Both the position numbers and the translations under genes were made by a program. Shown in pieces: positions 33,001-45,286 of a stretch of DNA of 64,000 nucleotides. This DNA is from Sepiola atlantica. Its lineage: Eukaryota; Mollusca; Cephalopoda; Sepiida; Sepiolidae. Within the stretch, counting starts at the first letter, position 1. Each line of letters begins with the position of its first letter. The notes beneath the pieces are model-generated. The model was not told the origin of the DNA. It made no database searches and was given only the letters and a program-made list of their open reading frames with translations. The DNA lies in NCBI GenBank assembly GCA_963556195.1, contig OY744532.1, positions 107,500,583 to 107,564,582 on the forward strand, given 5' to 3'.

Positions 33001-36000
33001 ATAGATAATAACCTAATAGAGATAGAGACGAAACATCAGTTAAATGCCTTGTAAATAAAAATTTAACAAATAAATCACATATACACATAGATAATAACCT
33101 AATAGAGATAGAGACAAAACATCAGTTAAATGCCTTCCAAATAAAAATTTAACAAATAAATCACATATACACATAGATAATAACCTAATAGAGATAGAGA
33201 CGAAACATCAGTTAAATGCCTTTTAAATAAAAATTTAACAAATAAATCACATATACACATAGATAATAACCTAATAGAGATAGAGACGAAACATCAGTTA
33301 AATGCCTTCCAAATAAAAATTTAACAAATAAATCACATATACACATAGATAACCTAATAGAGATAGAGACGAAACATCAGTTAAATGCCTTCCAAATAAA
33401 AATTTAACAAATAAATCACATATGCACATAGATAACCTAATAGAGATAGAGACGAAACATCAGTTAAATGCCTTCCAAATAAAAATTTAACAAATAAATC
33501 ACATATGCACATAGATAATAACCTAATAGAGATAGAGACGAAACATCAGTTAAATGCCTTCCAAATAAAAATTTAACAAATAAATCACATATGCACATAG
33601 ATAATAACCTAATAGAGATAGAGACAAAACATCAGTTAAATGCCTTCTAAATAAAAATTTAACAAATAAATCACATATGCACATAGATAATAACCTAATA
33701 GAGATAGAGACGAAACATCAGTTAAATGCCTTGTAAATAAAAATTTAACAAATAAATCACATATACACATAGATAATAACCTAATAGAGATAGAGACAAA
33801 ACATCAGTTAAATGCCTTCCAAATAAAAATTTAACAAATAAATCACATATACACATAGATAACCTAATAGAGATAGAGACGAAACATCAGTTAAATGCCT
33901 TCCAAATAAAAATTTAACAAATAAATCACATATGCACATAGATAACCTAATAGAGATAGAGACGAAACATCAGTTAAATGCCTTCCAAATAAAAATTTAA
34001 CAAATAAATCACATATGCACATAGATAATAACCTAATAGAGATAGAGACGAAACATCAGTTAAATGCCTTGTAAATAAAAATTTAACAAATAAATCACAT
34101 ATACACATAGATAATAACCTAATAGAGATAGAGACAAAACATCAGTTAAATGCCTTCCAAATAAAAATTTAACAAATAAATCACATATACACATAGATAA
34201 CCTAATAGAGATAGAGACGAAACATCAGTTAAATGCCTTCCAAATAAAAATTTAACAAATAAATCACATATGCACATAGATAACCTAATAGAGATAGAGA
34301 CGAAACATCAGTTAAATGCCTTCCAAATAAAAATTTAACAAATAAATCACATATGCACATAGATAACCTAATAGAGATAGAGACGAAACATCAGTTAAAT
34401 GCCTTGTAAATAAAAATTTAACAAATAAATCACATATGCACATAGATAATAACCTAATAGAGATAGAGACGAAACATCAGTTAAATGCCTTCTAAATAAA
34501 AATTTAACAAATAAATCACATATGCACATAGATAATAACCTAATAGAGATAGAGACGAAACATCAGTTAAATGCCTTGTAAATAAAAATTTAACAAATAA
34601 ATCACATATGCACATAGATAATAACCTAATAGAGATAGAGACGAAACATCAGTTAAATGCCTTGTAAATAAAAATTTAACAAATAAATCACATATGCACA
34701 TAGATAATAACCTAATAGAGATAGAGACGAAACATCAGTTAAATGCCTTCTAAATAAAAATTTAACAAATAAATCACATATACACATAGATAATAACCTA
34801 ATAGAGATAGAGACGAAACATCAGTTAAATGCCTTGTAAATAAAAATTTAACAAATAAATCACATATGCACATAGATAATAACCTAATAGAGATAGAGAC
34901 GAAACATCAGTTAAATGCCTTGTAAATAAAAATTTAACAAATAAATCACATATGCACATAGATAATAACCTAATAGAGATAGAGACGAAACATCAGTTAA
35001 ATGCCTTGTAAATAAAAATTTAACAAATAAATCACATATGCACATAGATAATAACCTAATAGAGATAGAGACGAAACATCAGTTAAATGCCTTGTAAATA
35101 AAAATTTAACAAATAAATCACATATGCACATAGATAATAACCTAATAGAGATAGAGACGAAACATCAGTTAAATGCCTTGTAAATAAAAATTTAACAAAT
35201 AAATCACATATGCACATAGATAATAACCTAATAGAGATAGAGACGAAACATCAGTTAAATGCCTTGTAAATAAAAATTTAACAAATAAATCACATATACA
35301 CATAGATAATAACCTAATAGTGATAGAGACGAAACATCAGTTAAATGCCTTGTAAATAAAAATTTAACAAATAAATCACATATGCACATAGATAATAACC
35401 TAATAGAGATAGAGACGAAACATCAGTTAAATGCCTTGTAAATAAAAATTTAACAAATAAATCACATATACACATAGATAATAACCTAATAGAGATAGAG
35501 ACAAAACATCAGTTAAATGCCTTCCAAATAAAAATTTAACAAATAAATCACATATGCACATAGATAATAACCTAATAGAGATAGAGACGAAACATCAGTT
35601 AAATGCCTTCTAAATAAAAATTTAACAAATAAATCACATATGCACATAGATAATAACCTAATAGAGATAGAGACGAAACATCAGTTAAATGCCTTGTAAA
35701 TAAAAATTTAACAAATAAATCACATATACACATAGATAATAACCTAATAGAGATAGAGACAAAACATCAGTTAAATGCCTTCCAAATAAAAATTTAACAA
35801 ATAAATCACATATACACATAGATAATAACCTAATAGAGATAGAGACGAAACATCAGTTAAATGCCTTTTAAATAAAAATTTAACAAATAAATCACATATA
35901 CACATAGATAATAACCTAATAGAGATGGAGACGAAACATCAGTTAAATGCCTTGTAAATAAAAATTTAACAAATAAACAACATATGCACATAGATAATAA

Positions 36001-37439
36001 CCTAATAGAGATAGAGACGAAACATCAGTTAAATGCCTTCCAAATAAAAATTTAACAAATAAATCACATATACACATAGATAACCTAATAGAGATAGAGA
36101 CGAAACATCAGTTAAATGCCTTCCAAATAAAAATTTAACAAATAAATCACATATACACATAGATAACCTAATAGAGATAGAGACGAAACATCAGTTAAAT
36201 GCCTTCCAAATAAAAATTTAACAAATAAATCACATATGCACATAGATAATAACCTAATAGAGATAGAGACAAAACATCAGTTAAATGCCTTCTAAATAAA
36301 AATTTAACAAATAAATCACATATGCACATAGATAATAACCTAATAGAGATAGAGACGAAACATCAGTTAAATGCCTTGTAAATAAAAATTTAACAAATAA
36401 ATCACATATGCACATAGATAATAACCTAATAGAGATAGAGACGAAACATCAGTTAAATGCCTTCCAAATAAAAATTTAACAAATAAATCACATATACACA
36501 TAGATAATAACCTAATAGAGATAGAGACGAAACATCAGTTAAATGCCTTTTAAATAAAAATTTAACAAATAAATCACATATACACATAGATAATAACCTA
36601 ATAGAGATGGAGACGAAACATCAGTTAAATGCCTTGTAAATAAAAATTTAACAAATAAACAACATATGCACATAGATAATAACCTAATAGAGATAGAGAC
36701 GAAACATCAGTTAAATGCCTTGTAAATAAAAATTTAACAAATAAACAACATATGCACATAGATAATAACCTAATAGAGATAGAGACGAAACATCAGTTAA
36801 ATGCCTTCCAAATAAAAATTTAACAAATAAACAACATATGCACATAGATAATAACCTAATAGAGATAGAGACGAAACATCAGTTAAATGCCTTCCAAATA
36901 AAAATTTAACAAATAAATCACATATGCACATAGATAACCTAATAGAGATAGAGACGAAACATCAGTTAAATGCCTTCCAAATAAAAATTTAACAAATAAA
37001 TCACATATGCACATAGATAACCTAATAGAGATAGAGACGAAACATCAGTTAAATGCCTTCTAAATAAAAATTTAACAAATAAATCACATATGCACATAGA
37101 TAACCTAATAGAGATAGAGACGAAACATCAGTTAAATGCCTTCTAAATAAAAATTTAACAAATAAATCACATATGCACATAGATAACCTAATAGAGATAG
37201 AGACGAAACATCAGTTAAATGCCTTCCAAATAAAAATTTAACAAATAAATCACATATGCACATAGATAACCTAATAGAGATAGAGACGAAACATCAGTTA
37301 AATGCCTTCCAAATAAAAATTTAACAAATAAATCACATATGCACATAGATAACCTAATAGAGATAGAGACGAAACATCAGTTAAATGCCTTCCAAATAAA
37401 AATTTAACAAATAAATCACATATACACATGGATAACCTA

Positions 37440-40000
37440 ATAGAGATGGAGACGAAACATCAGTTAAATGCCTTGTAAATAAAAATTTAACAAATAAATC
37501 ACATATGCACATAGATAACCTAATAGAGATAGAGACGAAACATCAGTTAAATGCCTTCCAAATAAAAATTTAACAAATAAATCACATATGCACATAGATA
37601 ACCTAATAGAGATAGAGACGAAACATCAGTTAAATGCCTTCCAAATAAAAATTTAACAAATAAATCACATATGCACATAGATAACCTAATAGAGATAGAG
37701 ACGAAACATCAGTTAAATGCCTTCCAAATAAAAATTTAACAAATAAATCACATATGCACATAGATAACCTAATAGAGATGGAGACGAAACATCAGTTAAA
37801 TGCCTTCCAAATAAAAATTTAACAAATAAATCACATATGCACATAGATAACCTAATAGAGATGGAGACGAAACATCAGTTAAATGCCTTCCAAATAAAAA
37901 TTTAACAAATAAATCACATATGCACATAGATAACCTAATAGAGATAGAGACGAAACATCAGTTAAATGCCTTCCAAATAAAAATTTAACAAATAAATCAC
38001 ATATACACATAGATAACCTAATAGAGATGGAGACGAAACATCAGTTAAATGCCTTGTAAATAAAAATTTAACAAATAAATCACATATGCACATAGATAAC
38101 CTAATAGAGATAGAGACGAAACATCAGTTAAATGCCTTCCAAATAAAAATTTAACAAATAAATCACATATGCACATAGATAACCTAATAGAGATAGAGAC
38201 GAAACATCAGTTAAATGCCTTCCAAATAAAAATTTAACAAATAAATCACATATGCACATAGATAACCTAATAGAGATAGAGACGAAACATCAGTTAAATG
38301 CCTTCCAAATAAAAATTTAACAAATAAATCACATATACACATAGATAACCTAATAGAGATGGAGACGAAACATCAGTTAAATGCCTTGTAAATAAAAATT
38401 TAACAAATAAATCACATATGCACATAGATAACCTAATAGAGATAGAGACGAAACATCAGTTAAATGCCTTCCAAATAAAAATTTAACAAATAAATCACAT
38501 ATGCACATAGATAACCTAATAGAGATAGAGACGAAACATCAGTTAAATGCCTTCCAAATAAAAATTTAACAAATAAATCACATATGCACATAGATAACCT
38601 AATAGAGATGGAGACGAAACATCAGTTAAATGCCTTCCAAATAAAAATTTAACAAATAAATCACATATGCACATAGATAACCTAATAGAGATAGAGACGA
38701 AACATCAGTTAAATGCCTTCCAAATAAAAATTTAACAAATAAATCACATATACACATAGATAACCTAATAGAGATGGAGACGAAACATCAGTTAAATGCC
38801 TTGTAAATAAAAATTTAACAAATAAATCACATATGCACATAGATAACCTAATAGAGATAGAGACGAAACATCAGTTAAATGCCTTCCAAATAAAAATTTA
38901 ACAAATAAATCACATATGCACATAGATAACCTAATAGAGATAGAGACGAAACATCAGTTAAATGCCTTCCAAATAAAAATTTAACAAATAAATCACATAT
39001 GCACATAGATAACCTAATAGAGATAGAGACGAAACATCAGTTAAATGCCTTCCAAATAAAAATTTAACAAATAAATCACATATACACATAGATAACCTAA
39101 TAGAGATGGAGACGAAACATCAGTTAAATGCCTTGTAAATAAAAATTTAACAAATAAATCACATATGCACATAGATAACCTAATAGAGATAGAGACGAAA
39201 CATCAGTTAAATGCCTTCCAAATAAAAATTTAACAAATAAATCACATATGCACATAGATAACCTAATAGAGATAGAGACGAAACATCAGTTAAATGCCTT
39301 CCAAATAAAAATTTAACAAATAAATCACATATGCACATAGATAATAACCTAATAGTGATAGAGACGAAACATCAGTGAAATGCCTTCCAAATAAAAATTT
39401 AACAAATAAATCACATATACACATAGATAACCTAATAGAGATGGAGACGAAACATCAGTTAAATGCCTTGTAAATAAAAATTTAACAAATAAATCACATA
39501 TGCACATAGATAACCTAATAGAGATAGAGACGAAACATCAGTTAAATGCCTTCCAAATAAAAATTTAACAAATAAATCACATATGCACATAGATAACCTA
39601 ATAGAGATAGAGACGAAACATCAGTTAAATGCCTTCCAAATAAAAATTTAACAAATAAATCACATATGCACATAGATAACCTAATAGAGATGGAGACGAA
39701 ACATCAGTTAAATGCCTTCCAAATAAAAATTTAACAAATAAATCACATATGCACATAGATAACCTAATAGAGATAGAGACGAAACATCAGTTAAATGCCT
39801 TCCAAATAAAAATTTAACAAATAAATCACATATACACATAGATAACCTAATAGAGATGGAGACGAAACATCAGTTAAATGCCTTGTAAATAAAAATTTAA
39901 CAAATAAATCACATATGCACATAGATAACCTAATAGAGATAGAGACGAAACATCAGTTAAATGCCTTCCAAATAAAAATTTAACAAATAAATCACATATA
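37440..40000. repeat. Higher-order repeat of 4 or 5 x 83 bp (332/415 bp)
   Basis: The right end of the satellite is built almost only of 83-bp units. A unit with ATACAC and GATGG, followed by GCCTTGTAAAT, recurs with GCCTTGT at 38,051, 38,383, 38,798, 39,130, 39,465 and 39,880. Spacings are 332, 415, 332, 335 and 415 bp, which is four or five 83-bp units. The 335 contains one 86-bp unit, marked by AATAGTGATAG near 39,354. The units in between carry CTTCCAAAT. Confidence 0.88.
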
Positions 40001-40399
40001 CACATAGATAACCTAATAGAGATGGAGACGAAACATCAGTTAAATGCCTTCCAAATAAAAATTTAACAAATAAATCACATATGCACATAGATAACCTAAT
40101 AGAGATAGAGACGAAACATCAGTTAAATGCCTTCCAAATAAAAATTTAACAAATAAATCACATATACACATAGATAACCTAATAGAGATAGAGACGAAAC
40201 ATCAGTTAAATGCCTTGTAAATAAAAATTTAACAAATAAATCACATATGCACATAGATAATAACCTAATAGAGATAGAGACGAAACATCAGTTAAATGCC
40301 TTCTAAATAAAAATTTAACAAAAATACCGAGAGAAAATTGATAAAAAGTTTTCTAAAAGAAATATCTTAAAACGTGTTATATAATGGTTACAATGAATG

Positions 40400-43190
40400 G
40401 GGTGATTGACATTATCAAGAAAGAATGAAAGAGGTTTCTTGACATTATCTAACAAGAATGAAGACGCTGCTTGACATTATCAAAAAAGAATGAAGACGCT
40501 GCTTGACATTATCAAAAAAAAATGAAAGAGGTTTCTTGACATTATCTAACAAGAATGAAGACGTTGTTTGACATTATCTAACAAGAATGAAGACGTTGTT
40601 TGACATTATCTAACAAGAATGAAGACGCTGCTTGACATTATCAAAAAAGAATGAAGACGCTGCTTGACATTATCAAAAAAAAATGAAAGAGGTTTCTTGA
40701 CATTATCTAACAAGAATGAAGACGTTGTTTGACATTATCTAAAAAGAATGAAGACGTTGTTTGACATTATCTAAAAAGAATGAAGACGTTGCTTGACAGT
40801 ATCTAGAAATAATAAAAGGGTTCGTTTGACATTAGCTGAAAAGAATAAACAAATCACTTGACATTATCTAGAAAGAATGAAAAAGTATCTTGACATTAAC
40901 TAGAGAGAATAAAGACACATTTAGGATTATCTAGAAAAAATGTAAAGGTCGCTGTACATTATGTAGAAAGGAGTAAGAGCTGGCTTGAAATTATCTAGAA
41001 AGAATGTAGATGGAGCATAACATTATCTAGAAAGAATGTAGATGGAGCATAACATTATCTCGAAAGAATGTAGATGGAGCATAACATTATCTCGAAAAAT
41101 GTAGAGGTTGCTTGAAATCATCCTGAAAGAATGTAGATGGATCATAACATTATCTAAAAAAATGTAGAAGTTGCTTGAAATTATCTTGAAAGAATTTGGA
41201 TGGATCATAACATTATCTAAAAAAATGTTGAGGTTGCTTGAAATCATGCTGAAAGAATGTAGATGGAGCATAACATTATCTAGAAAATGTAGAGGTTGCT
41301 TGAAATTATCTAGAAAGAATTTAGATGGAGCATATCATTATCTAGAAAAATGTAAAGGTTGCTTGAAATTATCTCGAAAGAATGTAGATGGAGCATAACA
41401 TTATCTTGAAAGAATGTAGATGGAACATAACATTATCTTGAAAGAATGTAGATGGAACATAACATTATCTTGAAAGAATTTAGATGGAGCATATCATTAT
41501 CTTGAAAGAATGTAGATGGAGCATAACATTATCTTGAAAGAATGTAGATGGAACATAACATTATCTTGAAAGAATTTAGATGGAGCATATCATTATCTTG
41601 AAAGAATGTAGATGGAGCATAACATTATCTTGAAAGAATGTAGATGGAACATAACATTATCTTGAAAGAATTTAGATGGAGCATATCATTATCTAGAAAA
41701 ATGTAGAGGTTGCTTGAAATTATCTCAAAAGAATGTAGATGGAGCATATTTTGAATGAATAAAGACGTTGCTTGATATTATTTGGAATGAATAAAGACGT
41801 TGCTTGATATTATTTGGAATGAATAAAGACGTTGCTTGATATTATTTGGAATGAATAAAGACGTTGCTTGATATTATTTGGAATGAATAAAGACGTCGCT
41901 TGATATTATTTGGAATGAATAAAGACGTCGCTTGATATTATTTGGAATGAATGAAGACGTTGCTTGATATTATTTGGAATGAATAAAGACGTCGCTTGAT
42001 ATTATTTGGAATGAATGAAGACGTTGCTTGATATTATTTGGAATGAATAAAGACGTTTCTTCCCATTATCATGAAAGAATGAAAAGGTTAATTTACATTA
42101 CCTAGAAAGAATAGAAGATGTTGCTTGACATTATCTACAAAAAATGAAGAGGTCGCTCTATATTATTTAGAAAGAATGAAGAAGCCACATGGAACTCCTG
42201 AGGAAGAATGATGAAGTCGCTTGACAGTATGTAGAAAGAATGAAGACGGTGGAACGAAATTACTTAGAAAAATGAAAAGGTTACTTGAAATTATGTAAAA
42301 AGAATGTGGAAATAATAAAAAGGGTGCTCTTTATTTTCTAAAACTATGAAGATGTTGCTAGACAGTACCTAGAAAGAATAAGGAGGTTGCTAGACAGTAC
42401 CTAGAAAGAATAAGGAGGTTGCTAGACAGTACCTAGAAAGAATAAGGAGGTTGCTAGACAGTACCTAGAAAGAATAAGGAGGTTGCTAGACAGTACCTAG
42501 AAAGAATAAGGATGTTGCTAGACAGTACCTAGAAAGAATAAGGAGGTTGCTAGACAGTACCTAGAAAGAATAAGGCGGTTGCTAGACAGTACCTAGAAAG
42601 AATAAGGCGGTTGCTAGACAGTACCTAGAAAGAATAAGGAGGTTGCTAGACAGTACCTAGAAAGCATAAAAAGATCGCTTGAAGGAATGAAACGGTCGCT
42701 TAACATTATCTAGAAGGAATGAAGAAATCGCCGGACACTTATCTAGAAGGAATGAAGAAATTGCCGGACACTTATCTAGAAAGAATCGGTAGGTCGCTTG
42801 ACATGACTTAGAAAAACTGAAGAATTAGATTGACATTATCTAGAAAGCATGACGATTTCGCTTGAGACTATCAAGAAAGAATAAAGAGGTCGCTTAACAA
42901 TTTCTATAATAAATAAAGAATGTACATGGAGCATGACATTATCTAGACAAAAACATGTACAGGTTGCTTGGAATTATCTAAAAATAATGAGGAGGTCGCT
43001 TGACATTAACTAGAAATAATGGAGAGGTCGCTTGACATTAACTAGAAATAATGAAGAGGTCGTTTGACATTATCTAGAAAGAAGGAAGAAATTGCTTGAT
43101 ATTATCTAGAAAGAATTAGTATGTCGATTGACATGATAATGATTAATAAATAATAATAATCTAAAAAAATGAAGAGGTCGCTTGACATCA
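40400..43190. repeat. 32-bp minisatellite with several sub-families
   Basis: This is a degenerate tandem repeat with a constant 32-bp period and core GAATGAAGACGTTG then CTTGACATTATCTA. Homogeneous sub-arrays follow one another: GAAGACGTTGTTTGACATTA units (40,560-40,800), GTAGATGGAGCATAACATTA units (41,010-41,740), TGGAATGAATAAAGACG units (41,745-42,060, about ten copies), and GACAGTACCTAGAAAG units (42,360-42,665, about ten copies). Between 41,470 and 41,690 a 96-bp trimer recurs (GAATTTAGATGG at 41,476, 41,572 and 41,668). It is unrelated in sequence to the 86-bp satellite. Short open frames here are by-products of the repeat. Confidence 0.93.
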
Positions 43191-43349
43191 TATTTTTTTG
43201 AAGTGAAATTAATAATTGTATAACACAATTATTTCTTAGGTTTGTCCAAATGTTTACAAAAATAAGGTTTTCATCGGTGTTAACCCGAGCAAGGACGCTT
43301 TTAAATAACGTTTTATGTTTAAATAATTTTTTACCATTTTTTACTCCAG

Positions 43350-43451
43350 GCATACACAGTGGCAATTGTGGTTCCTGATGAAGAGGTTCTTTGCAATTGG
43401 GCTAAAAATGAAAGAGTTGAAGGAAATTTTGATGAACTTTGTGCAAATAAA
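43350..43451 (+). CDS. Long-chain acyl-CoA synthetase (ACSL), third-last coding exon
   Basis: The exon is 102 bp (34 codons) with an acceptor TTTTTACTCCAG before it and a donor GTGAGTAT after it. It encodes a piece beginning AYTVAIVVPDEEVLCNWAK and ending FDELCANK. This is the C-terminal subdomain of animal ACSL1/5/6-type enzymes, which activate long-chain fatty acids to acyl-CoA using ATP and CoA at ER or mitochondrial outer membranes. The next two exons continue in the same phase, so this is one gene. The AMP-binding core, about 570 residues upstream, is not visible: the sequence to the left is minisatellite and satellite. Which ACSL paralogue it is cannot be decided from the tail alone. 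Confidence 0.9.
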
Positions 43452-43562
43452 GTGAGTATATCCAACAATGGACTTCGTATTCATCTATAAATTAATAACC
43501 ATAACCTTATCTATAAATTGAATAATATCTTCATCTTTTTTTTTTCCTCTTGCCAATTTCAG

Positions 43563-43634
43563 GATGTGAAGGATCACATTCTTCAAGAGATGCTCATATT
43601 TGGAAAAAATGGTGGCCTTAAAAGATTCGAACAG
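43563..43634 (+). CDS. Long-chain acyl-CoA synthetase (ACSL), penultimate coding exon
   Basis: The exon is 72 bp (24 codons), flanked by a pyrimidine-rich acceptor ending AATTTCAG and the donor GTAATG. It encodes DVKDHILQEMLIFGKNGG followed by LKRFEQ, matching the conserved ACSL segment just before the C-terminal VK-hydrophobic-HP motif. Phase is kept with both neighbours. The intron to the left is 111 bp; the intron to the right is 2,314 bp and full of transposon debris. There is no frameshift or stop, so this part of the gene looks functional. Confidence 0.9.
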
Positions 43635-43788
43635 GTAATGTAATGTTTTCTATTTAATTAACAAAAAGAAAACAAATAAATGTTTATTTTTTGTTAAACA
43701 GAAATTGAAATAGATTACATATGAAAAGAAGAATTATATAAAAGGGGAAAATGGCCAACGTCAATAATATTTCAGGAATGTAACAAGA

Positions 43789-43920
43789 AATTTTAAATAA
43801 TAGTTGACTAATATTAAATAATAGTTGACTAATATTAAATAATAGTTGACAAATTTTAAATAATAGTTGACAAATTTTAAATAATAGTTGACAAATATTA
43901 AATAATAGTTGACTAATAAA
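43789..43920. repeat. 21-bp minisatellite, six copies
   Basis: TAGTTGAC recurs with a perfect 21-bp period at 43,801, 43,822, 43,843, 43,864, 43,885 and 43,906. The units alternate between TAATATTAAATAA and AAATTTTAAATAA tails. The array lies in the last ACSL intron. A short minus-strand frame crosses it only because 21 is divisible by three. Confidence 0.95.
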
Positions 43921-44011
43921 AATTTAGATAGAAAATGGGGGTGAGGCAAATAATAATGAATTAATAAAATGTCTCTTTTCGAAACCAACATGTACGCATC
44001 AGGAAGTTTCA

Positions 44012-44350
44012 TCAGATGTCTGGCTGGCTGGCTTGGTAGGCCGAGAGCAGGTTCAAAGAATTTCCACGAATTGTGTCGATGGAGAGGCGCTCGTAAAGCC
44101 GAGTAAATTCACGATGGTTCCCGGTGTCGCGCATCATTAACAGATCAAGGCTTCCGAGGAAATCGCACGTGGTGGGGCCTATTGCTCTACTCGTCTCCAC
44201 GATGATCGGTTGAAACAAAAATCTGTGGAAGTGGCTGGCATATTTTGACCACTTGCGACTCTCTGCTGACGCATGTCCAGGGTTTGTTACTGATTCTATC
44301 ATTGACGAGGATGAAAAAGTGGCGACAAAAACATCCGATATAAGTTGCCG
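44012..44350 (-). pseudogene. Non-LTR retrotransposon reverse transcriptase, C-terminal fragment
   Basis: A 96-codon open frame (44,012-44,302), extendable upstream without a stop to about 44,350, reads SRKWSKYASHFHRFLFQPII, then VETSRAIGPTTCDFLGSL, then YERLSIDTIRGNSLNLLSA. The pattern (K-Y near the start, F-x-P-I-x-V-E-T, a G-x-x-x-x-x-F-L-x-x-L helix, and E-R-L-S-x-x-x-x-R-G-N-S) is what I know from the extreme C-terminus of retrotransposon polymerases in marine invertebrates. No RT catalytic core is present. It is a 5'-truncated relic in the ACSL intron, antisense to the gene. The family assignment is from memory and moderate. Confidence 0.55.
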
Positions 44351-44880
44351 CTTGCAAATGGAAACACCGTCAGGCTATCATTATATGTTTCTTGATTTTA
44401 TATAAATGTTTTAAATATTTCAAATTGTCGAATGGTTAAATAAGAAATAATTTAAATAGTTTCATATTCGAAGTTATGGGTGAGTCTTATTTGAATCTTG
44501 ACAAAACCCAGACATTTTAGTACCTTTTATGTTTAATAGTGTAGAAATTAGACTTGCTTTTTGAAATGCTTACAAATCTTATAACAGTTATTAGAATATC
44601 AGTCATATAGATTAATAATGAAGATTATATGTCCGCCTGTAACCAAAACTACGTCATTTCATGCGCCACAATTTCTCAAAGCGTTTACTGCTTATTTAAT
44701 AATATTTGTTAAAGGGGCCGGTCACCTGGGTGATCGGTCTTACAACTAAGAAAATAGACATGCCATCCCCTCTTTCCTTAGAAAACAATTGGATTTTACT
44801 AATTCAATAATTATTGAAAATTTTATCTTCATCTAATTTGTTAACGAAAATATGTTTACATTGTGCTATACTTTTGTTTC

Positions 44881-45260
44881 TTTTTTCTTTTTCTTTTTTT
44901 TTTTTAACATGATTCACCCCAAACAAGGCAGGCCGCCACTGTAAACGTAAGGGGCTACTGAGAAAAAAGAAAAGGGGAGAAGGTTGTGGGGGGGGGGGGG
45001 GGGGGTTGTCAACCTAAATTGGGATCTGAGCAGCGAGATGTCTGTTTACATTAGTTTTAAATTTCTGCATGTCAGTACCGTCGGGGAAACAGAAGGCAGG
45101 GAGGGAGTTCCAGAGGCCAGCAGCACAAGGAAAGAAGCTTTTTGAGTAGAAGGCTCTCCGGCATCTGGGGACCTCCACAGTGAATGAATGAGATTTAGTT
45201 GATTGTCGAGTTAGTCTAGTGAATTTACGTCGAGGGGGCACCAGAGTAGCCAACTCATAT
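44881..45260 (-). mobile_element. 5'-truncated CR1/jockey-type LINE 3' end
   Basis: A 79-codon frame (45,014-45,253) ends FYSKSFFPCAAGLWNSLP, then TDMQKFKTNVNRHL and a stop. The F-F-P-x-x-x-x-L-W-N-S-L-P motif followed by F-K-x-x-V-N-R-H-L is the standard last segment of CR1/jockey/L2-type LINE polymerases. On the minus strand the stop is followed by a C-run (18 G on the + strand, 44,988-45,005), a short 3' UTR and an A-rich tail (T-rich on the + strand at 44,881-44,907). Only the 3' end is present, typical of a truncated insertion. Confidence 0.75.
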
Positions 45261-45286
45261 TTTTAAGAATACACAGACAATAGTAT

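Larger units (their letters stand above)
1..40323. repeat. 40-kb AT-rich satellite array, 86-bp unit with 83-bp variant
   Basis: The array is a head-to-tail repeat in one orientation from the window edge to about 40,323, where it stops abruptly after a last partial unit. The basic unit is 86 bp. It can be recognised by AAACATCAGTTAAATGCC, then AAAAATTTAACAAATAAA, then CACATATGCACATAGA, then AATAGAGATAGAGACG. A frequent variant lacks one ATA triplet (ATAATAACC becomes ATAACC) and is 83 bp. Dividing the length by about 84.5 gives roughly 475 copies; this is an estimate, not a count. Copies differ at a few diagnostic sites: CCTT followed by GT, CT, CC, TC or TT; AAACATCAG or AAAAATCAG; TCACAT or CAACAT; ATGCAC or ATACAC; GATAG or GATGG. 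Every reading frame is closed by frequent stops and no gene or transposon interrupts it. Function is unknown; centromeric or heterochromatic satellite is the usual role of such arrays. Confidence 0.98.

Noticed and set aside
1..40323. CENP-B box in the satellite unit
   Set aside because: No TTCG...CGGG-type motif occurs in the 86-bp unit; the only CG is in GAGACGAAA.
41023..41398. Open frames on both strands in the 32-bp minisatellite
   Set aside because: The translated pattern simply follows the repeat period; no independent coding signal.
40400..43190. CRISPR-like array of about 32-bp repeats
   Set aside because: Repeats are directly abutting with no unique spacers, and the context is plainly eukaryotic.
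43761..44012. Minus-strand frame with repeated VNYYL residues
   Set aside because: It is a translation of the 21-bp minisatellite.
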